A DNA stretch of 45,663 nt, taken from contig JAEETK010000007.1 of assembly GCA_016290315.1 (NCBI GenBank), positions 1 to 45,663 on the forward strand, given 5' to 3'. This DNA is from Candidatus Saccharimonadota bacterium (lineage in GTDB: Bacteria; Patescibacteriota; Saccharimonadia; Saccharimonadales; Saccharimonadaceae). The position numbers were made by a program, and so were the translations under genes. The notes under the pieces were generated by a model that was given only the letters and a program-made list of their open reading frames with translations, was not told the origin of the DNA and searched no databases. Position 1 is the first letter of the stretch. Each line of letters opens with the position of its first letter. Below, in pieces: positions 41,065 to 45,663 of the stretch.

Positions 41065-43287
41065 CTATTTCTTGTTCGTATATAGTATCTTGCCATCTAG
41101 ACTAAACACATATACGATACGCTTATTGACGTCGTAGTTTTCGTTATAGGTGATCATAAAGCAAGTATCCGTAAGTACATCTGTAAAGCGTACGGGAGGG
41201 ATTTTAGCTATAGTCTTTTCTTTATACGTTATCAGTCGCTCTTTAAAATAGCCCACTATCCTATAATTCCCGTCTATTGCTTCGCCACCATCTTCGCTTC
41301 TAGGGTATGTAGATATTTCAATTGACGTTTTTGCCTTGTCTTTGAGTGCGGTTGCGGAGTAATAGTAGTAATTACCATTATCCTTTTTCGCCAGAAGCAT
41401 CGCATCGCCGGAATAGCCGTAGCGCCTAAAGCCCAAGGCGGCATAATAGCGCTCATTTCCTATCTCATTACACTCATCGTCTATTAGCGCCATACTATTT
41501 TCCTCCCCAGATTCACGAAGAGAATAGACATCAGCTGCACTAATTCCATTTCCATAAGTGACTAGGGAAAGATTACCTCCGCCGCCTAGATCTCCCGCCG
41601 ATAGCCACTCGATTTTGACTGTTCTACCTCCACTGGGATTAGAGCTAACCTTAGGAGTATTAGCACTATAGCCATCCTTAAGTGTGCATATTTTATTTCC
41701 ATTACGATCATAAAAAGACAAGTCTACGGACGCGCTATCGTCGCCGGCTGGCCCCAAAGTTAACCTCTGCACTGTATATCTGCCAGCAAAATTATTTAAG
41801 ACTACATATTTCACTACACCGTTTGCATCGTTGCGAGATTTAAAGCTAGTTTTCTTTTTGCCATCAACATAGAGCGCATAATTGCCGCCGTTCTCTTTCA
41901 CGACATAATCGACAGAAGTTAGAGGAAATATATTTGAACCGGTAGCTAGCGAATCTAGACTTATTAAGTAATCCGTTATTATTCCCTGACTATTAATAAA
42001 ATGTTGATATTGTTCAACGGACTTTACGTCGCCACTGCTATAAGGCGTAATGACTACATTCTCATATAAACATGCGAGATATCCACCATCGCCGCCACTA
42101 TAACTAGTCTCGTAAACTATATTAGTGCACCTACTATTGTCGTATTCATTCAAATTACCATTAACAATGGCAGCATTATGACGCTCGTCGTGCAAAACCT
42201 CATACTTAATCCCGTATTTCATATCGTTCCCTTCGGATCTATAAACTTTTCCAGGTTTTGTCGATAAGACTATCACTGATCTATCTTTGGATGAGTCGAT
42301 AATGAGGTATTTCTTTGCGACATTCCGTTCGATGTGTTGTACTTCCTTGCCCGCATCATCATAAATATAGATTCCGCCGCTATAAATGACCGCCGTAGTG
42401 CTTTCGGTATTAATTAAGTTTGTGCTAGATATCGTAGGCTTATCGTCGCTTTCAAATCCGACAAGCCTTTCTCCTCTAGGGCTATAGATGGAGTATTTTT
42501 TGTCGCCCTCTGGGAAAATTGTCAAAGCGGCACGCGTTGATACTTCAATCTCGCCATAATCTTTAAATTCATCTCCATATTCCCTAATGACGCGCCCTTG
42601 CCCATCAATTAATTGATTGCGATTATCTTTAGTAGCACCATACAGACCGCCATACTCGACAATGTTGTCATACTCACCAAAATCAACGATTATATTCCCC
42701 GCTTCGTCAATAATGCCGTACTCACCATTCTTTTTAACCAAAGCATATCCGTCGAGAAAAGCTGTGGCGTAGCTATATTCATAATCGCCCATTTTCCCAT
42801 CATAAACTAATGCGTATTTTGTCTTATTCGCATCGAAAGGCGCAAACACCGCTTTAGTATTAAAGAATGATCCACTTTTACCATTCGAGCCAGGCCCATA
42901 ATCCTTATAATTGGCGATCACACTAATAGCTATCGCTAAACAAGCAATCCCCGCCACGGCCACTGCACCGATAATGATAAACTTTTTGGGAATCTTGAGA
43001 TGTTTCTTGTCTTTTAGGCTCGCTTCAACTGACGAATCTTGCGCGTCTGATTCTTTTTTGTCTGTTTTTTCCGCCACGGGGATTTCTGACGATTGACTAT
43101 TTGATTCAATTGGCGCGGGCGGATTAGCTGAATTTGTGTCATTTTGAGAAATATCGTCAGCTACATCACCAAGCGTCCCACCCACGGGCGCATAAGGGGA
43201 TTTGATTGGGGACGGCTCTGGCAGCGGCACAGAGCTGAAATCTGGCTTAGTATTTAAGCCTGAGCTATTTGGATCATCTGGAGACAT
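41065..43287 (-). CDS. Large surface protein with WG-repeat-like domain
   Basis: 740 aa. Residues 1-100 are a disordered Pro/Ser/Asn/Glu cytoplasmic tail; TM about 103-125 (IIIGAVAVAGIACLAIAISVI); residues 140-740 are a beta-rich extracytoplasmic domain. The first part repeats GYALVKKNGEYGIIDEAGNIIVDF and similar units (GxYGxIDExGxII), as in WG/KWG repeats; propeller-like blades probably continue further. No enzyme motif is visible. Adhesion or surface recognition is a plausible inference, since such proteins are common on host-attached CPR cells. SD TAGGAAT near ATG 43287; leader about 20 nt with TATAAT. Confidence 0.7.
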   Translation of the reverse strand: MSPDDPNSSGLNTKPDFSSVPLPEPSPIKSPYAPVGGTLGDVADDISQNDTNSANPPAPIESNSQSSEIPVAEKTDKKESDAQDSSVEASLKDKKHLKIPKKFIIIGAVAVAGIACLAIAISVIANYKDYGPGSNGKSGSFFNTKAVFAPFDANKTKYALVYDGKMGDYEYSYATAFLDGYALVKKNGEYGIIDEAGNIIVDFGEYDNIVEYGGLYGATKDNRNQLIDGQGRVIREYGDEFKDYGEIEVSTRAALTIFPEGDKKYSIYSPRGERLVGFESDDKPTISSTNLINTESTTAVIYSGGIYIYDDAGKEVQHIERNVAKKYLIIDSSKDRSVIVLSTKPGKVYRSEGNDMKYGIKYEVLHDERHNAAIVNGNLNEYDNSRCTNIVYETSYSGGDGGYLACLYENVVITPYSSGDVKSVEQYQHFINSQGIITDYLISLDSLATGSNIFPLTSVDYVVKENGGNYALYVDGKKKTSFKSRNDANGVVKYVVLNNFAGRYTVQRLTLGPAGDDSASVDLSFYDRNGNKICTLKDGYSANTPKVSSNPSGGRTVKIEWLSAGDLGGGGNLSLVTYGNGISAADVYSLRESGEENSMALIDDECNEIGNERYYAALGFRRYGYSGDAMLLAKKDNGNYYYYSATALKDKAKTSIEISTYPRSEDGGEAIDGNYRIVGYFKERLITYKEKTIAKIPPVRFTDVLTDTCFMITYNENYDVNKRIVYVFSLDGKILYTNKK

Positions 43288-43407
43288 TCTAAATTCCTAA
43301 TTATGCTTACGTTTAATTATAGCAGATTGCTAGTTTTTGGGAATTAAGAGCATAGCTTCTTTGATACTTTACTTCTAGGGTTTTATCTGATATAATTGGC
43401 GGTAATT

Positions 43408-43737
43408 ATGAAAAAATCAATTCAACCTAAAGACTACCGTTTTGTGGTGTTCGCCGATGAGCAAGCAGGTTTTTCGTTTTTGACTCGCTCAACCGCAAAG
43501 TCGGAAGAAACCATCAAGTGGGAGGATGGCAACGAGTATCCGCTCGTGAAGATGCAAATTTCTAGCGCATCGCACCCATTCTTCACCGGCGAAGAGAAGA
43601 TTATCGATACCGAAGGTCGCGTTGATCGCTTCAAAGCTCGCGCTAAGAAAGCTGCCGCTATGAAGGCGCAACTTGGCAACAAGGTTGCAAAAGCCAAAAA
43701 GGAAGCCGAGAAAAAGGCTGCCAAGGCTGACAAATAA
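43408..43737 (+). CDS. rpmE: Ribosomal protein bL31, C-minus type, Lys-rich tail
   Basis: 109 aa from ATG 43408 (TATAAT 43391-43396, 11 nt away). [21 protein letters not shown] and [31 protein letters not shown] match L31. There are no CxxC zinc ligands, so it is the Zn-independent type. The final 25 residues ([28 protein letters not shown]) are a basic Ala/Lys tail beyond the usual length (about 70-85 aa). Followed after 21 nt by a 35-aa basic peptide. Confidence 0.93.
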   Translation: MKKSIQPKDYRFVVFADEQAGFSFLTRSTAKSEETIKWEDGNEYPLVKMQISSASHPFFTGEEKIIDTEGRVDRFKARAKKAAAMKAQLGNKVAKAKKEAEKKAAKADK

Positions 43738-43758
43738 TTCTGAAACTTGGAGGTTTAA

Positions 43759-43866
43759 ATGGCACGAAAAATAAAGCGCAAAGTTCCGACAGCTAAGCTT
43801 AATCGCAATAATAATCATAAGCATAGCGAAAAACGCAAACACTATAGCCTGAAAGACGGACGTTAA
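43759..43866 (+). CDS. 35-aa basic peptide downstream of rpmE
   Basis: MARKIKRKVPTAKLNRNNNH..., 35 residues with about 12 Lys/Arg and 4 His and no hydrophobic core. TTGGAGGTTTAAATG gives a strong SD, and the stop is the last codon before the rpmE terminator (TAA overlaps the hairpin's A-tract). The composition suggests a small ribosome- or RNA-binding protein. I know no homologue, and it is not one of the standard small ribosomal proteins. Confidence 0.6.
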   Translation: MARKIKRKVPTAKLNRNNNHKHSEKRKHYSLKDGR

Positions 43867-43895
43867 AAAATATCCCCAAAGAGGGGATATTTTTT
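43865..43895. terminator. Bidirectional terminator
   Basis: AAAAAATATCCCC-aaaga-GGGGATATTTTTT, perfect stem with T-tracts on both strands, between rpmE/35-aa ORF (+) and queH (-). Confidence 0.92.
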
Positions 43896-43896
43896 A

Positions 43897-44559
43897 TTAT
43901 TCTCCAAAAGTAACGCTCTTTAGTTGCTCTGGAATTACAATATTATTAACTTTGTTCTCTTCTATGACTTTACGAACATTCGCATTGGTTGGCGAGATGC
44001 CCGCTTTCTGCATCTTTCGAGCGATTTCGCGACCTAGGAAGGACTCCTCTTCAGAAAACACGCAACCGCAATACTTTTGCATATATAGGCCAATACGACG
44101 AGCCTCTTCCTGCCCTTCTTTCCAACCTTCACGAAAATCATGATAGTAAAAATCAATACCATATTCGGCAGAGAGATTGCTCATTAATTCTTTAATGAAA
44201 TCATGCTTCTGATAAATGCTATATAGCAAAGTGGTCGTAATTGTATCGAAGTCATTATCCTTCGCGTATTCAAAAGCTTGGCGGAGACGCTTTGGGTAGC
44301 AATAGTCTTGACAACGCGTAGATAACTTGTCGTAAGTATTGCAGACAAACTCGTCGAGGCCATAAGCATCGTCTTCTAGGAGGTTAACCTTAATAAGCTT
44401 AGCGTATTCGCGCAAACAATCGCGGCGCGCTTTATATTCTTGATATGGATGAATATTGGGATTATACCAATAAAGCGTCGGTTCTATATCGTTGGCGCGT
44501 AAAGTTTTAATACAATAAACGCTACAAGGCGCGCAACATGTATGGAGTAATAATTTCAT
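43897..44559 (-). CDS. queH: Epoxyqueuosine reductase QueH
   Basis: 220 aa of the DUF208/QueH family. Conserved motifs: LLLHTCCAPCSVYC, YWYNPNIHPYQEYKARRD, RCQDYCYPKRLRQAFEYA, ITTTLLYSIYQKHDFIKE, DFREGWKEGQEEAR. It reduces epoxyqueuosine in tRNA to queuosine using iron-sulfur ligands. No other queuosine gene (tgt, queA, queC-F) is in the window. TATAAT (44567-44572) lies 7 nt from ATG 44559, so it is leaderless. Confidence 0.93.
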   Translation of the reverse strand: MKLLLHTCCAPCSVYCIKTLRANDIEPTLYWYNPNIHPYQEYKARRDCLREYAKLIKVNLLEDDAYGLDEFVCNTYDKLSTRCQDYCYPKRLRQAFEYAKDNDFDTITTTLLYSIYQKHDFIKELMSNLSAEYGIDFYYHDFREGWKEGQEEARRIGLYMQKYCGCVFSEEESFLGREIARKMQKAGISPTNANVRKVIEENKVNNIVIPEQLKSVTFGE

Positions 44560-44591
44560 CGATGTAATTATACTATAAATGCATTTAGTAC

Positions 44592-44620
44592 TTGCATTTT
44601 TATTATCACTTGCGTATAAT
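44592..44620 (+). promoter_or_regulatory. Promoter of the 31-aa-ORF transcript
   Basis: TTGCAT (44592-44597), a 17-bp spacer and TATAAT (44615-44620). Predicted start near 44627. Confidence 0.75.
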
Positions 44621-44626
44621 CATTCT

Positions 44627-44822
44627 ATCACTCGTTTCACTTTAGGGGTGATGAACTTTATGATTTTTTCGAAAAGGAGGTGCGGTCCGATGTTTTAAGT
44701 AGCTGGACTCTTGTTTTTATGAGTCTGAAATCGATTTTTTAGTCTAGGATTTGTGTTACCCGCGGTAGATGCGGGCGCTCTGAAAAAAACTGAATATAGC
44801 CTTTGTAAGGAGGTAAAAGCCT
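44627..44822 (+). promoter_or_regulatory. About 196-nt leader with mini-ORF and hairpins
   Basis: Contains TCAC-TTTAGGG-GTGA (near 44637-44651), AAAAGGAGG then ATGTTTTAA at 44690 (SD followed by a two-codon ORF), a GACTC/GAGTC hairpin (44706-44725), and CCCGC/GCGGG (44759-44775). The region carries little coding potential. It could regulate the downstream 31-aa ORF or be a structured RNA. Confidence 0.4.
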
Positions 44823-44918
44823 ATGAGCAAGAATCGTGCAGCACCCACCACATTCGCAAGCGGAATGATGAAGATGAAAAAGACAAGGATCGCGGCAGAG
44901 GGGACAACCATCAAGTAA
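44823..44918 (+). CDS. 31-aa basic peptide with strong SD
   Basis: MSKNRAAPTTFASGMMKMKK... (31 aa). AAGGAGGTAAAAGCCT-ATG gives an ideal SD (8-9 nt). Basic, no TM segment, no homologue known. Between a clear promoter (44592) and a clear terminator (45019). The longer ORFs overlapping it in other frames lack an SD or cross the terminator. Confidence 0.5.
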   Translation: MSKNRAAPTTFASGMMKMKKTRIAAEGTTIK

Positions 44919-45018
44919 CGCTCAGAGATCAGGAGTGCCAGTATGGTATAAGCCCCAAAAAAGAAAAAATCAGATACGCCCAAGTGCCCCCGATAGGGCC
45001 AAGTGGCAACAAACCAGT

Positions 45019-45051
45019 GGTCCGGCAGTGCAACTGTGCCGGACCTTTTTT
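45019..45051 (+). terminator. Intrinsic terminator
   Basis: GGTCCGGCA (45019-45027) pairs with TGCCGGACC (45037-45045), followed by TTTTTT. Ends the 31-aa ORF transcript at about 425 nt. Confidence 0.9.
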
Positions 45052-45121
45052 ATTGTCAATATTTTTTTGAAACTGAATACATTTATTAATTAATCGTATA
45101 TATTATAATGAGTGAATAAAT

Positions 45122-45196
45122 CGGGGCTTAGCGCAGTGGTAGCGCGCACGCCTGGGGGGCGTGAGGTCGCCAGTTCGATCCTGGTAGCCCCGACCA
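45122..45196 (+). tRNA. tRNA-Pro (GGG anticodon)
   Basis: 75 nt cloverleaf: acceptor CGGGGCT/AGCCCCG, D arm GCGC-AGTGGTA-GCGC, anticodon stem CACGC/GCGTG with loop CTGGGGG (anticodon GGG at 45154-45156), T arm GCCAG-TTCGATC-CTGGT, discriminator A and encoded CCA. C1-G72 and A73 are tRNA-Pro identity features. It reads CCC and CCU. Confidence 0.97.
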
Positions 45197-45274
45197 TTTT
45201 TGTGCATAAAAATTATAGAAATTACGCAAAACGCTAATGCATGATAAGATATATATAAATTGAAGGTGGCAAAA

Positions 45275-45663
45275 ATGAACAATGATCACAACATTTCCGA
45301 CGAAGAGCTGAAAAAGAGCGAAGATATTCTAAAAAAAATTGAGAGTTATTACAAGAAGCGCATAGTAGGACAAAATAATCTGGGGCGCGCACTTTTAATA
45401 TCGCTGATGGCAAATGGGCACATTCTCTTAGAGTCGGTACCAGGCCTAGCTAAAACTACTTCGGCAAAAGTGTTAACCGAAGCAGTGGCTGGAAAGTTTT
45501 CGCGCATACAGTGTACTCCGGACCTTCTGCCAAGCGACATTGTTGGAACGCAGGTTTTTAATTACGCAGAAAACGCTTTTAAGACCAAAATTGGCCCAAT
45601 TCATGCGAACTTTGTACTACTTGATGAGATTAACCGCTCTAGCGCAAAGACACAATCTGCAAC
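45275..45663 (+). CDS. MoxR-family AAA+ ATPase, partial
   Basis: The N-terminal 129 codons before the window ends. Walker A LESVPGLAKTTSAK (GLAKT as in MoxR), Walker B FVLLDEINRSSAKTQSA, plus the characteristic IQCTPDLLPSDIVGTQVFN. MoxR ATPases act as chaperones with VWA-domain partners; those genes would lie downstream outside the window. TG-A-TAAGAT (45242-45250) and the SD GAAGGTGG support ATG 45275. Confidence 0.93.
   Translation, partial: MNNDHNISDEELKKSEDILKKIESYYKKRIVGQNNLGRALLISLMANGHILLESVPGLAKTTSAKVLTEAVAGKFSRIQCTPDLLPSDIVGTQVFNYAENAFKTKIGPIHANFVLLDEINRSSAKTQSA

Noticed and set aside
44756-44983. 75-aa hydrophobic minus-strand frame
   Set aside because: TTG start without SD; hydrophobicity is the mirror of Lys-rich plus-strand codons. 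Promoter, SD and terminator are all on the plus strand.
44627-45051. Possible tmRNA, SRP RNA or RNase P RNA
   Set aside because: No tRNA-like ends, tag ORF, SRP Alu/GGTGCTG-type loop or P4-like core recognised by eye; left as uncharacterised.
44753-45070. 105-aa plus-strand frame over the 31-aa ORF
   Set aside because: It runs through the strong terminator hairpin and has no SD at its start.
1-45663. Recoded stop codons or CRISPR arrays
   Set aside because: UGA ends many well-recognised genes without internal in-frame UGA, and no regularly spaced direct repeats are seen.

Overview
The window most likely comes from a Patescibacteria (CPR) genome, and Candidatus Saccharibacteria (TM7) is my best guess. 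The reasons are: moderate G+C; many single-pass membrane proteins with disordered cytoplasmic tails; a stand-alone CIRCE-controlled dnaK; a GT4/GH57 alpha-glucan gene pair; a VirB2-like C-terminal module; shortened housekeeping proteins (Pta, EF-Ts, PheS); and start codons placed directly downstream of extended -10 boxes. UGA is used as an ordinary stop codon, which argues against Gracilibacteria and Absconditabacteria. The lineage call is inference; no rRNA gene is present.

Layout. 0-1.8 kb: tail of a transposase, two hypothetical envelope proteins and a 43-aa membrane peptide. 1.8-6.4 kb: a heterodimeric ABC exporter followed by a secreted or anchored helical protein. 6.5-9.1 kb: a glycogen-synthase-like GT4 and a GH57 glucanase. 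9.1-14.4 kb (minus strand): small membrane protein, Pta, a coiled-coil membrane protein overlapping an OatA-like acyltransferase, and exonuclease I. 14.4-16.4 kb: three unrecognised small membrane genes, each a complete transcription unit with strong SD and hairpin terminator. 16.4-20.9 kb (minus): pheS-pheT-FKBP isomerase and a tail-anchored peptide. 21.0-24.1 kb: an atypical MIP channel and a two-gene secreted unit whose second protein ends in a VirB2/TrbC-like module. 24.2-25.9 kb: rpsB-tsf and a 44-aa membrane peptide. 25.9-31.9 kb: HtrA protease, a polytopic membrane protein, signal peptidase I, RmuC and dnaK. 31.9-36.0 kb: DUF2238-like and TraX-like membrane proteins, a TylF-like methyltransferase, a UPF0200-like P-loop kinase and an M16 peptidase. 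36.0-40.7 kb: serS-hpf-secA. 40.7-45.7 kb: membrane proteins, a WG-repeat-like surface protein, bL31 with a 35-aa basic peptide, QueH, a 425-nt transcript with a 31-aa ORF, tRNA-Pro(GGG) and the start of a MoxR AAA ATPase.

Two expression styles are visible. Many genes (acyltransferase, sbcB, pta, secA, UPF0200, rmuC, queH, GT4, lepB and others) have an extended -10 (TGnTAnnnT) ending only 6-8 nt before the ATG, so the transcript should begin at or next to the start codon (leaderless). The others have SD sequences and leaders; the tiny-peptide cassettes have the strongest SDs and terminators. Secretion and envelope functions (SecA, signal peptidase, HtrA, FKBP, M16, ABC exporter, acyltransferase, secreted fusion protein) dominate, as expected for a small host-attached cell. 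I found no CRISPR array, no rRNA and no prophage. No stretch longer than about 300 bases lacks a gene.
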